A DNA stretch of 64,000 nt, taken from assembly GCA_041663645.1 (NCBI GenBank), contig JBAYMH010000001.1:1-64000 (forward strand). Direction: 5' to 3'. Each line of letters opens with the position of its first letter. The first letter of the stretch is position 1. Below the pieces are notes generated by a model. That model did no database searches. It saw nothing but the letters and a program-made list of their open reading frames with translations, and was not told where the DNA came from. Made by a program: the position numbers and the translations under genes. This document shows, piece after piece, positions 32,801-40,126 of the stretch. Source of the DNA: Minisyncoccus sp023229485 (GTDB lineage Bacteria > Patescibacteriota > Minisyncoccia > Minisyncoccales > Minisyncoccaceae).

Positions 32801-34223
32801 AGCTTATGATATAGGGATTGGAAGTTGGACAGGAAACGCTGCAGGGAATATTTATTATACTGGAAGTGCTGATAAATTAATTTTAGGCGATGGTACGACT
32901 GCGATGATGACAGTAAAGGCTGGTAATGTCGGCATCGGGACGACGAGTCCTACTAGTAAATTAGATGTTGAAGGAGTTGGAAGGTTTATTTCATCTGGTA
33001 TTGGTACAACTGGAGGAATTGTAATTCGTGATAACTCAAATAATAATGGAAATTATCTCCAATTTGTTAATAATGCAAATACCAATCAGTATGCCTACAT
33101 ACAAGGCTTAAGTTCTGGCGGACTGGCTCTTATGGGTGGCAACGTCGGCATCGGAATAACTGATCCAGGCTCCTACAAACTATATGTAGCAGGCAATGCC
33201 TACTCAACTGGTACTTGGGGGACTTCCGATGAACGCTACAAAACCAATATTACTGCTTTAACTGGATCACTTGATAAGGTAATGCAACTTAAAGGAGTTA
33301 CATTCAATTGGAAAACAGAAGAATACCCGGATATGGGTTTTGATGATATTTTGCAAATTGGTTTAATCGCTCAAGACGTAGAACAAGTTTTACCAGAATT
33401 AGTAAAGACCAATGATGATGGATATAAAGCCCTTGCCTATGATAAGCTAACGGCAGTATTGATTGGTGCGGTTCAAGAACAGCAAGCAGAAATTGAAGAA
33501 ATTAAAACTCAGCTTGCGTCAGCCTCTCAAAACAATACAGGAGGTGTAACTATTAGTTCATTAAATCAATTAGCAATTTCTGGTGCACTTTCAGTGGACG
33601 GGCACGTAGCCTTGGGCAAAGACACTGTTGGCGAGGCATCTATTACAGCAGGGGCTAACTCAGTTCATATTACGTTCACCGAATCATACACCGAAAGGCC
33701 AGCAATTACTGCTACACCCGAAAACAAAGTATCTGGTGCATATTGGGTAGCTAATATTGCAGCAGGGGGCTTTGATATTAATGTTGATCAAATCCAAAAT
33801 ACAGATATAGTTTTCTCTTGGCACGCATTCGCACAAAAAGGAACCGCCTTTGTTGCAGTGCAAGAACAGCCTCAGCAACAACCAGAGCAAGAACCATCGG
33901 GCGGAACAGGGGGTGCTGATGTGTGTCCTAATTTAGACGGAACTCAAGAAACAATCCCAGAAGATTATCACGATGAAAATGGAAATTGCATAGCAAACAC
34001 CCCAGCATTGGTTTGCACCGAGCCTCAAATATTAAACGAAGCTAAAGATGCTTGTATTGATTCGCAACCCGCACAGCCAACATGTAATCCTGATACAGAA
34101 ATATTAAACACTGACACTAATCAATGCGAACCAAAAATCGTAACACCAACCTGTACTGCTCCTCAAATATTAGACACCGCAACAAATACCTGTGTTGATC
34201 CAGCCCCACCCACCGAGGATTAA
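26889..34223 (+). CDS. Giant tail-fibre-like surface protein with endosialidase chaperone (S74) domain
   Basis: This 2444-residue exported protein has a signal peptide (about 1-31, ending IIHAAG). The body is Thr/Ser/Gly/Asn-rich and resembles phage tail fibres. Two related modules (about 115-230 and 575-700) share SLDINGLSA and FGRTG-type segments. Two jelly-roll-like modules (about 1400-1537 and 1548-1680) share FTLKAGKTY. Several NVGIGTTSP motifs lie near 1016, 1861, 1948, 2014 and 2085. An intramolecular chaperone domain follows at about 2110-2205, starting SDERYKTN with the probable self-cleavage site before S2113. A beta-rich domain and a Cys-rich tail (about 2340-2444) close it. Known S74 domains assist trimer folding and cut themselves off, so a trimeric adhesive fibre is inferred. 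Confidence 0.88.
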   Translation: MSTITLIKRLFSLGINIFILSVIFPSIIHAAGVMYAPGETLTPSCGPTESGCGVRSPVSTADSLTNGALLFASSDAWSLLPAGTDGKVLKMSGGVPTWGNDAGGTNYTAGSGLVLNGSAFSLDINGLSAITSPAMTDYIPIYNSATGLVKKVTRNDFLSPVIGALNYQGTWNASATTEPETCYADTKGHYFVVSAAGNGYSVNDWAVCSGASWDKLVSTSAVSSIFGRTGIITASAGDYNALKITNTSAGNISSLTVQGALNELDTEKQPVNSLLTSIAGLTPALNSFIVGNGTTFVSQSGSTARTSLGLGSSDTPTFNGLIVNGDTITDFTGTGLSVAGGTLKVNTGNLSTSNGAITITGGSGSVVGSGATIDIANSDGTHTGLLTSSDWSTFNNKQNQITAGTASQYYRGDKTWQTLDKSAVSLSNVENTALSTWTGSSNLTTLGTITSGTWQGTNINWSKVNKTGAKLTDMDVPTYTGNSGKVLTVNSGATGLEWNEFMPTSLASGKIWIGSGSGVASAQTMSGDATLSNTGALTIANGAVTLGTKTSGNYVSSVNTGTGLSGGSTGSAGATLTLSLDINGLSAKTSALMGDEIPIYDAGSNSIKKITRSNFLQGLTGALTYQGSWNASANTPTLADGSGTAGNVYVVGTAGSKDLGSGSITFNAGDMVIYNGTIWQRAPSGSNVASVFGRTGAVTATSGDYTALQITNTAAGNISALTAQAAINELDSEKVNKTTGKLTDLDVPAYTGNAGKMLVVNGTSDGVVWTPALTTTLVSGNIFIGNGSNVATANALSGDATLTSNGALTISADSIALGTDTTGNYVSGATSNGGLALTGTEGATLGVQLDGSTLALSSSGLKINLASANTWTGTQTFSNAIVAPTSSNTINGLIINAGALSGITGYNQSSGNFAMSGAGTFDTGTGAIGLNGNTTLASGKTLAASGGASNFDFSASSGTFKTGTGAVSLNGNTTVVTGKTLSLADATQGSLLFAGASGVVSQNNANLFWDNTNARLGIGTTSPDATLTLVSGGIIDSLGNLTINSNTSNSLTLDSGTTGAINIGNNSNAKTITIGNSIGATTLALQTGTAGASLSSTATTGNAFSVTDNALTSGSGVNISSSSTGLTGSLLNLSSSGNNSANTGSVINLAITGANNAVTGLNIANIGTGLSLNIQGAIAMKKGSDFSTVGVTADVVFGNTSLVRLTGASAQTIDSIVGGVDGKVLSIINAASTAATIRDASTATTSNNGNKILTGTGSNLTLNADASILLIYDSGATRWRAIGGTGGGGGSATSIQTLSSAGNVSGWNYTVKTDSTSASFAATLPTASGNSGKQIEITKTDNTTNAVSIAPYGSEKINGSANPIYLYSQGDSIVIRSDGANSYIIADNRSSVGQSKSYLQTQASTNQGVNTSGNAISFATALTTSYGSDISFNGTASFTLKAGKTYRLSANPGYVFFDVQGGWATFQWKNTTQGTWVGSLAQVDPDSNTSVAAAPIGRDAVVVVTPLVDTVYQFQVLAENGVTSVGQNSAGPYPTAYIEVISTPQNVVNTVDYVKVNLTSDTAVTPSTSILFNQTETGNIPYNSVNGQFTLKAGKTYLLNSTAALTPATGAFDFQWRTTAGTLLGSKATAYGWGKSTVPAQAIFTPSTDTTVTVYVTAVGDGPIARGGYVQATIQQIGSTANTGITMNSLLAATGTGALDNLNFGQTWNWSAADDETAMAMNFNALTSGNGLTLASTSTTTTGNIFSVSSASTGAFANGGVRFNLTGAHTGSGFQIDDSTIAGTAMTINANSVTTGKALSINTNAITSGNALSVTSSYASGNSTNGLFYVANTGAVTNGVVARIASNSTAGSGLTVSANGNVGIGTTTPDSLLAISNTAIDLAQLKITGPGTGAYNAADLFLADSSTGKNWIITNRGSTDTGNQNKLMWQYYDGSAWVNRMTIDTSGNVGIGTTSPSNTLQVNGTARFGGGAYDIGIGSWTGNAAGNIYYTGSADKLILGDGTTAMMTVKAGNVGIGTTSPTSKLDVEGVGRFISSGIGTTGGIVIRDNSNNNGNYLQFVNNANTNQYAYIQGLSSGGLALMGGNVGIGITDPGSYKLYVAGNAYSTGTWGTSDERYKTNITALTGSLDKVMQLKGVTFNWKTEEYPDMGFDDILQIGLIAQDVEQVLPELVKTNDDGYKALAYDKLTAVLIGAVQEQQAEIEEIKTQLASASQNNTGGVTISSLNQLAISGALSVDGHVALGKDTVGEASITAGANSVHITFTESYTERPAITATPENKVSGAYWVANIAAGGFDINVDQIQNTDIVFSWHAFAQKGTAFVAVQEQPQQQPEQEPSGGTGGADVCPNLDGTQETIPEDYHDENGNCIANTPALVCTEPQILNEAKDACIDSQPAQPTCNPDTEILNTDTNQCEPKIVTPTCTAPQILDTATNTCVDPAPPTED

Positions 34224-34290
34224 TAAAGGTATTTAAAATAGTTTATTTTATCTATATAATAAAAACATTAACCATTAAATTGTAAAAATC

Positions 34291-35031
34291 ATGTTCAAAA
34301 AAACTGTAGAAAATATTGACATCAATCAGAATAAAGACATTAAAAAATTCAGAAAAATTATTTCTCTCAAAAAACTTTTTTTATGCATTTTGATACTCTG
34401 TGCTATCGTGGGAATAGGTTTTGGGGCTTATTATTACCGCGAATATCAAACCCTAAAAGCCAATCCAAATCTCGAGGCAGAAAAAGAAGTTAAATCGCTT
34501 ACAGCTACTATTAGCAAGTTTATGGAATTACCCGCAGACGAAACTCCTACCATGGCTACAGTTTTGGATAAAGAAAAATTAAAAGACCAGCCATTTTTTT
34601 CTAAGGCTGAAAATGGCGACAAATTACTAGCTTATACCAAAGCTATGAAAGCTATTCTTTATCGTCCAAGCACAAGTAAGATTATTGAAGTTGCACCAAT
34701 TTATATTAATCAGCAGGACATGGAAAAAAATCAAGGCTCTACTAATCCTGCCTCAACTGGATTAAAAATAGCTTATTATAATGGCACAGAAGTCGCCGGA
34801 CTCTCTAGTCAAGCCGAAAAAGCCATAAAGACCACCTACTCAAACTATCAAACTGGCACATTAACTAATGCAGCTAAAAACGACTATAAAGAAACTTTAG
34901 TAGTTGATTTAACGGGCACACATAGCAAAGAAGCCGAACAAATCGCCAGTCTTTTAGGTGGTAAAGTTTCATCTCTACCAGATGGTGAAGCCAAGCCTAA
35001 CGCTGATATTTTAGTAATTTCTGGCAAATAA
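34291..35031 (+). CDS. Membrane-anchored LytR C-terminal-domain protein
   Basis: This 246-residue protein has a cytoplasmic N-terminus, one membrane helix (about 31-51) and an outer part. Residues 155-245 fit the LytR_C domain: LKIAYYNGTEVAGLSSQAEK at its start and ADILVISGK at its end. The LCP catalytic domain that often precedes it is absent. LytR_C domains are linked to cell-wall polymer attachment, but their exact role is unclear. It sits between two surface-protein genes and may help display or anchor them (inference). Confidence 0.8.
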   Translation: MFKKTVENIDINQNKDIKKFRKIISLKKLFLCILILCAIVGIGFGAYYYREYQTLKANPNLEAEKEVKSLTATISKFMELPADETPTMATVLDKEKLKDQPFFSKAENGDKLLAYTKAMKAILYRPSTSKIIEVAPIYINQQDMEKNQGSTNPASTGLKIAYYNGTEVAGLSSQAEKAIKTTYSNYQTGTLTNAAKNDYKETLVVDLTGTHSKEAEQIASLLGGKVSSLPDGEAKPNADILVISGK

Positions 35032-35058
35032 ACACCATTAGAGATAGGGATAAATTTT

Positions 35059-36396
35059 ATGCGTTCAAGCAAGCTATTATTCTTTATATTTTTCCTGAGT
35101 ATTTTTTCCCCAAGTTTCTTTGCCCATGCCGGCACTGTTTTGAGTAACTACAAATATGCATGGAGCAATAATGCTGGCTATATTAATTTTGAACGCTTAA
35201 TCGTTGAAGACACGGCACTTTCTGGTTCTGCTTGGTCAAAAAATGTTGGCTGGATAAAATTTGATGCAACAAATGGAGGAGTCTCCAATAATAATGGAGA
35301 CTTGTCTGGTTACGCCTGGGGTGATCAGCTAGGCTGGATTAATTTTAATAATGTCTCTATTAATACAACTACTGGAAAATTTTCGGGAACAGCGGTAGGT
35401 GACATTATTGGAACTATAACCTTTGATTGTCCAACTTATTGTGATGTGCGAACAGATTGGCGTCCAGCTAATAATAGCCAACAAAATAATGGTGGGGGAG
35501 GAGGTTCGTCTGGAACTGTTTTAACTACTCCAATACCTCCAACAAGTCCAACGAGCCCCACAAATCCGTTCAATCCGACCTCTTCAAATCCAAGCCTTCC
35601 CGAAGAACAAACTCCCAAAAATCAGCCCCTTATAAACACCAATACTCCAGAAAATGGCAGAACAAATCAAAATAGCTCCACGTCGAGAAATGAACCGACT
35701 AACGTGATATCATCTCAAGATATTATAACTGAGTTTTATCAATCAATAGAAAGAGAAGAACCTAATATCCGGCTTGAAAATAATCACGTAGAAAGTTATA
35801 ACGCACCTCTAAATATTGAACCAACACAAACAGGGTTACTGGTATGGGATTTTAGTACACCCGAAATGGTTAGCGAAGAGAAAAGGGAAGCAGTAATTAT
35901 TGAATTACCTCGCAATATTGCACCTTCAGAGATTACCTTGTCCGTTGAGCAAGTAAAAGAAGAAAACCTAATATCTAAGGGAAGGATCAAATTACTTGGA
36001 ACAATTTTTAATGTCACAGCTCACGACGATACCGGCAAATCAATTCGCGAGTTTTTAGATGATTTAAAAATTACTCTAGTAGTCCCAGAAGAACTTCGCG
36101 GACGAAATGATTTGGGCGTATATTATCTTGCTGATGGTGCGACCGAATGGACACTAGTTCCTAATGCTGTTTTTGATAATACTAGTGCAACTTTCTATGT
36201 GAATCATTTAACAAATTTTGCAATACTGGCACTAGACAATAATGTCATATCAAGCAATGGAGGCCTTCCTGTGACTATTCCGTCATCTTCTACTAATCCA
36301 ACATTTAACCTGCTTTGGATACTCATTTTAGCCTTTTCTGCTTTCATGCTTATTCTTTTTGAAATCAGAAAGAAATCAAAAAAGCAAAAATATTGA
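35059..36396 (+). CDS. Exported surface protein with AW..GWI repeats and C-terminal anchor
   Basis: This 445-residue protein has a signal peptide (about 1-24, ending FAHAG). An N-terminal beta region repeats the motif SGSAWSKNVGWIKF / SGYAWGDQLGWINF. A long Pro/Ser/Thr/Asn-rich spacer follows (about 135-235). A ZU5-like region (about 280-390) ends with FYVNHLTNFAILAL. A C-terminal membrane helix (about 413-435) is followed by a lysine-rich tail, so it is probably anchored in the membrane. It lies 27 bases after the LytR_C gene, in what looks like one operon with the giant fibre-like protein. Confidence 0.78.
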   Translation: MRSSKLLFFIFFLSIFSPSFFAHAGTVLSNYKYAWSNNAGYINFERLIVEDTALSGSAWSKNVGWIKFDATNGGVSNNNGDLSGYAWGDQLGWINFNNVSINTTTGKFSGTAVGDIIGTITFDCPTYCDVRTDWRPANNSQQNNGGGGGSSGTVLTTPIPPTSPTSPTNPFNPTSSNPSLPEEQTPKNQPLINTNTPENGRTNQNSSTSRNEPTNVISSQDIITEFYQSIEREEPNIRLENNHVESYNAPLNIEPTQTGLLVWDFSTPEMVSEEKREAVIIELPRNIAPSEITLSVEQVKEENLISKGRIKLLGTIFNVTAHDDTGKSIREFLDDLKITLVVPEELRGRNDLGVYYLADGATEWTLVPNAVFDNTSATFYVNHLTNFAILALDNNVISSNGGLPVTIPSSSTNPTFNLLWILILAFSAFMLILFEIRKKSKKQKY

Positions 36397-36481
36397 AAAA
36401 TGATTTTGAAGCTGTTCTTAGACTAAACCATTTTAGATTTATAATCCTTTCTCTAAACTTTTACTTGTGCCGCAAGAGTAG

Positions 36482-36508
36482 TGTCCACCTTTATGGGGTG
36501 GATTTTGT
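36482..36508. terminator. Terminator-like hairpin
   Basis: GTCCACC pairs with GGTGGAT (one G-T pair) around a short loop, with TTTTG after it. It lies between the surface-protein gene and the leftward comF gene. Confidence 0.5.
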
Positions 36509-36514
36509 CTTGTT

Positions 36515-37234
36515 TCACGTCACAATCTCCCTCGCTGCTGTTATTCCATAAACATACTTCGCTCCTGCTTCTTTTAATATCTTTGCACATTCTTCCATTG
36601 TCGCACCCGTAGTATAGACATCATCAATTAGTAAAACAGTTTTTCCTCTTATTTTAGAAGAATCAAGAATACTAAAACAATTTTTTAAATTTTCTAATCT
36701 TTCTTTTCTTTTTAATCCTACTTGAGTTTTTGTTTTCTTTATTTTTATTAAATTATCGGGATAGTAGGGGAGATAAGTTTTTTCAGCAATTATTTTTGCT
36801 ATTTCTTTAGATTGATTAAATCCTCGCCACCTTTCTCGTGATTTATGAATTGGCACGGGTATTATTACCATCTCATCAGTAAATTTAAAGCCAATCAACT
36901 TTAGATGAATCAAGATTAAGGCAACAAGTGGGAGACAAATTTCTCTTATTTGAAAATGATATTTTATTTCGCTAATAACTCTTTTAATTACTTCGCCATT
37001 ATAGTAGCAGGCAGAGTATATTCTATTTAAATTTCCACGAGGACACGACGAACAAAACTCAATTTTACCGACTAATCTTTTGGGTAATCTACAAAAACAA
37101 TATCGATAAGGGTTTATTTCTATAAGCGAAAAACAGTCCTCGCAAAGAAACGTATTTTCTTTTCCGCAATTAATACAAGTCTTTGGAAGAATTATGTCTA
37201 AGATATTTTTAAAAATAGTTTTACCCCTTTTCAT
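36515..37234 (-). CDS. comF: ComF-family phosphoribosyltransferase-like protein
   Basis: ComF is needed for uptake or processing of transforming DNA in competent bacteria, and its biochemical role is still debated. An N-terminal zinc-binding pair of CxxC motifs is present (C20, C23, C31, C34), with a further Cys cluster near 75-80. The phosphoribosyltransferase fold ends with VLLIDDVYTTGAT near 199-211, the PRPP-binding loop. VPVPIHKSRERWRGFNQS-type sequence near 125 is a ComF hallmark. The gene lies next to the type IV pilus cluster, which fits a DNA-uptake role. A broken second copy lies at 26720-26790. Confidence 0.92.
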   Translation of the reverse strand: MKRGKTIFKNILDIILPKTCINCGKENTFLCEDCFSLIEINPYRYCFCRLPKRLVGKIEFCSSCPRGNLNRIYSACYYNGEVIKRVISEIKYHFQIREICLPLVALILIHLKLIGFKFTDEMVIIPVPIHKSRERWRGFNQSKEIAKIIAEKTYLPYYPDNLIKIKKTKTQVGLKRKERLENLKNCFSILDSSKIRGKTVLLIDDVYTTGATMEECAKILKEAGAKYVYGITAAREIVT

Positions 37235-37327
37235 TTTATATAAAAAAATGTTAAGATAGAGTTAATAAAAAAATATTTATATTCAGCAAAAGATTTTTGC
37301 TATTTCAAAAAATATTAACTTCAAATT

Positions 37328-38416
37328 ATGTTTTCTTTTATAAATAATAATAAAAAAAGTACGGGAAGTATAGGGGTAGATATTGGAACAAAATCTATTA
37401 GAATTATCGAATCAATTAAGAAAGGTGATAAAACTTTTCTTGAAAATTATGGCGAAATGAATCTTGATATTGCTGGTGCAAAATCATTTCGTTGGTTTGA
37501 TCAAAACACCCTCAATCCAGACATCAAGAATATTTCAGGTGCAGTTTTAGCCATCTTAGAAGAGTCGGAAATAAAATCAGAAAAAGCCGTGTTTTCTTTG
37601 CCAGATTTTTCTACTTTTTTTATAACATTCAATATGCCCCCTATGAGCAAAAAGGAACTTGATTCTGCGGTTGCTTTTGAAGCCAGAAAATACATTCCTA
37701 TGCCAATGGCAGAAATTGTAATCGATTGGCAGTTAATAGGGGATAACGATACGACAAAAGTAGAAAATAAAATTTTAGTAATGGCAATTCCAAAAATAGT
37801 TATTAATCAATATAAAACTATTGCGGATTCATGTGGATTGGAACTTGTAGCTCTTGAGGCCGAGGTTTTAGGATTAAAAAGAGCTCTTATTAAAGAAGGA
37901 GACTTAGCCACATGTCTTGTAGAAATTGGATATCAAAGCACTAATATTAGTATAGTTGATAATGGATGCGTGATTACAAGCGTTAGTTATGATATCGCCG
38001 GAAAGGATCTTACTTTTAGTTTAGCCGAAACCTTAGGAGTTGAAATTGCCGAAGCCGAAGACCTTAAGAAAAAACACGGATTAGGTGATACCAAACCAGA
38101 AGTATCTGACGTTCTTGTTGAAGTTCTTGCACTTATCTGTGATAAAGTAAAAAAAATAATTAAGGAATTTGAAGCAAAGGAAGGAAAGAAAGTTACAAGA
38201 GTGCTTTTAAGCGGAGGAACAACCAGAATGAACGGCTTACTCAATTTTTTCCGTATTATTTTCAGCGAAGAAGAATACTTTCGAAATACTCAAGTTTTAA
38301 TCGGAGATGCTTTTTATAAAATTAATTATTACCCTGCCCTGGAAGGAAGCTTAAGAGACCTTAATTCTAATTTTTCAATCGCTATCGGCGAAGGATTAAA
38401 AAGATTTGAAAAATAA
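37328..38416 (+). CDS. pilM: Type IV pilus assembly protein PilM
   Basis: PilM is an actin-like cytoplasmic ATP-binding protein that links the pilus motor to the PilN/PilO membrane complex. The fold begins at about residue 16 with GSIGVDIGTKSIRIIE. It contains the SHS2-like insert and the second phosphate loop (VEIGYQSTNISIVDNG near 198), then the adenosine motif VLLSGGTTRMNGL near 293-305. The length of 362 is normal. It is the first gene of the pilus cluster. Confidence 0.93.
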   Translation: MFSFINNNKKSTGSIGVDIGTKSIRIIESIKKGDKTFLENYGEMNLDIAGAKSFRWFDQNTLNPDIKNISGAVLAILEESEIKSEKAVFSLPDFSTFFITFNMPPMSKKELDSAVAFEARKYIPMPMAEIVIDWQLIGDNDTTKVENKILVMAIPKIVINQYKTIADSCGLELVALEAEVLGLKRALIKEGDLATCLVEIGYQSTNISIVDNGCVITSVSYDIAGKDLTFSLAETLGVEIAEAEDLKKKHGLGDTKPEVSDVLVEVLALICDKVKKIIKEFEAKEGKKVTRVLLSGGTTRMNGLLNFFRIIFSEEEYFRNTQVLIGDAFYKINYYPALEGSLRDLNSNFSIAIGEGLKRFEK

Positions 38417-38464
38417 TCGTTAATAAATTATAATTGAAATTAATAAACAATTTAGTGATTTTTT

Positions 38465-39016
38465 ATGTCAATTGAAATAAGCAAAGAGAAAAAAAGCCTT
38501 TCTTTCGGTTGGATATTTCAGCTCTTGTCTGTTGTATCTGTCCTTGTTTTTCTTGTTGCTGCGGGAGCATTTATTTATTATCAGTTTCTTTGCATTCAAC
38601 CAAATGTCGTTAAACTTTCAGATTTAAAACTAAGTTTGCAATATAGTAAGCCCGAAAAAGAAACAATGATAGAAAATGAAGCTGCGGCTATTCAAAATTA
38701 TGTTGATGATTACAAAACTCTTTATGATCAACGATCAAAGATGTCAAGTTTTTTTAGTAATACCGGATTTGAAAGTTGGATACATCCAAATGTCTATTTT
38801 TCAAGCCTTTTAATTAATGCAGATAGCAGAACTGTAAATTTAAAAGGTTTTTCTAATGACTTTAAACCAATAATTGAACAGCTTAGGATTATTAAAAAAA
38901 TGAGGGATAGCGGAAAAAATATTGAACAATACGAAATTTCTGATATCAAATTAACAGAACAAAAAAGTGTAAGCTTCTCCCTCGTTATAACAGTTAAACC
39001 AGAGGCAATAAAATAA
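38465..39016 (+). CDS. PilN-like pilus assembly protein
   Basis: This 183-residue protein has one N-terminal membrane helix (about 20-42) followed by an outer coiled-coil and ferredoxin-like region (WIHPNVYFSSLLINADSRT near 105). Position and topology match PilN, which bridges PilM and PilO, but sequence similarity is weak, as usual in this family. A one-base gap separates it from the next gene. Confidence 0.78.
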   Translation: MSIEISKEKKSLSFGWIFQLLSVVSVLVFLVAAGAFIYYQFLCIQPNVVKLSDLKLSLQYSKPEKETMIENEAAAIQNYVDDYKTLYDQRSKMSSFFSNTGFESWIHPNVYFSSLLINADSRTVNLKGFSNDFKPIIEQLRIIKKMRDSGKNIEQYEISDIKLTEQKSVSFSLVITVKPEAIK

Positions 39017-39017
39017 T

Positions 39018-39656
39018 ATGGACTACAAACAACCAAATTTATTAGTGTCTGTATGTTTTCTTATCTTAGGGGCAGGTATTTTATATTTCATAGACATTCC
39101 TTTATACGAAAATAATAATACTCAATTAAAAAAAATTGATGAATTGACCGAAAGAAAGAAAAAGGAAGAAGACCATACGAAAGTTATCGCAGAAATGGGA
39201 CTAGCTATCGGAAGAAATAATTGGGTGGAAAAAAAGAAAAAAATAGAACCGAACTTTTCCACAAGTGAATTTTATATTCCTAAAACAGAAAAATTTTTTG
39301 AAGAATTAATTAAAAGAAGTGGAATGACTTTTGGGACTTTAAAAATTACATTAGGGGCATTGATTGGACAAGCAGAACAGGTAAAACCTGTTGCTAATAC
39401 AAATATTAAACCAACCGAACAACCATCTTCTGTAACTGCGAGCACCAAGAGTCAGCCAGTTACTGTAAAAGTTAATGGTCCAGTAAGAAAAAATACTTTT
39501 GATATTACCGCCACAGGTTCATACGATCAATTGAAATCTCTTCTAAGTATTTTTGAAAAACAAGCTTATCTTATTTCCGTAAAGACAATTGGTTTTGGTG
39601 AGGGTGTTGGTAATCAATTTACTTTTAATATAACAGGGGAAATTTATTCTTATTAA
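39018..39656 (+). CDS. PilO-like pilus assembly protein
   Basis: This 212-residue protein has a short cytoplasmic start, a membrane helix (about 8-27), a coiled coil (30-65, rich in KKIDELTERKKKEE) and a C-terminal ferredoxin-like domain split by a Thr/Ser/Pro-rich loop. The segment FDITATGSYDQLKSLLSIFE is typical of PilO. It is placed directly after the PilN-like gene, as expected. Confidence 0.8.
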   Translation: MDYKQPNLLVSVCFLILGAGILYFIDIPLYENNNTQLKKIDELTERKKKEEDHTKVIAEMGLAIGRNNWVEKKKKIEPNFSTSEFYIPKTEKFFEELIKRSGMTFGTLKITLGALIGQAEQVKPVANTNIKPTEQPSSVTASTKSQPVTVKVNGPVRKNTFDITATGSYDQLKSLLSIFEKQAYLISVKTIGFGEGVGNQFTFNITGEIYSY

Positions 39657-39660
39657 AATT

Positions 39661-40095
39661 ATGAATTTTGAACAGGAAAAAACAGAAAATAGTTTAAATT
39701 CAAAGCAACCAATTTTTGTAGCAATTATTTTAATTGCTTTATCGGGAATAGGTTTTTATTATTTCAATCAGCAAATTATGGAATCGATGAAGTCGCTTTT
39801 AGCTATTAATAATGAGCCATATATTATTCCTCGGGATCCAGATATCAAATTCAGTTTTTTAAATTCAGAAGAATTTAAAAATTTAGAACAATTTCCAGAC
39901 TATGCTTCTTTTAAAGAGGATGACGAGTTGAACGTTGGTCCTGCGAGACCAAACCCATTTATTCCTGTTAATGATATGAATCAAACAACGGTTGTCAATC
40001 CTATCGAAACGCAAGACACTCCAACTCAATCAATCATTCCAACAACTCAAACAGCACCGCCTAGCTCGTCTCCCAAAACGCAAACTGAAAAATAA
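39661..40095 (+). CDS. Small membrane protein of the pilus cluster, PilP-like
   Basis: This 144-residue protein has a membrane helix (about 19-38) and an outer tail ending in a Thr/Pro/Ser-rich low-complexity stretch. The segment GPARPNPFIPV near 99-109 resembles the conserved motif of PilP-like proteins that extend the PilN/PilO complex. There is no outer membrane secretin in this window, so a reduced role is expected. The assignment rests mainly on position. Confidence 0.6.
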   Translation: MNFEQEKTENSLNSKQPIFVAIILIALSGIGFYYFNQQIMESMKSLLAINNEPYIIPRDPDIKFSFLNSEEFKNLEQFPDYASFKEDDELNVGPARPNPFIPVNDMNQTTVVNPIETQDTPTQSIIPTTQTAPPSSSPKTQTEK

Positions 40096-40126
40096 TTCTG
40101 AAATATAAATAAGTTTTTAAAACTAA

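Noticed and set aside
26889..34223. Prophage origin of the tail-fibre-like gene
   Set aside because: No capsid, terminase, portal, integrase or lysis genes surround it. It has a signal peptide and lies with other exported proteins, so it is better read as a cell-surface gene.
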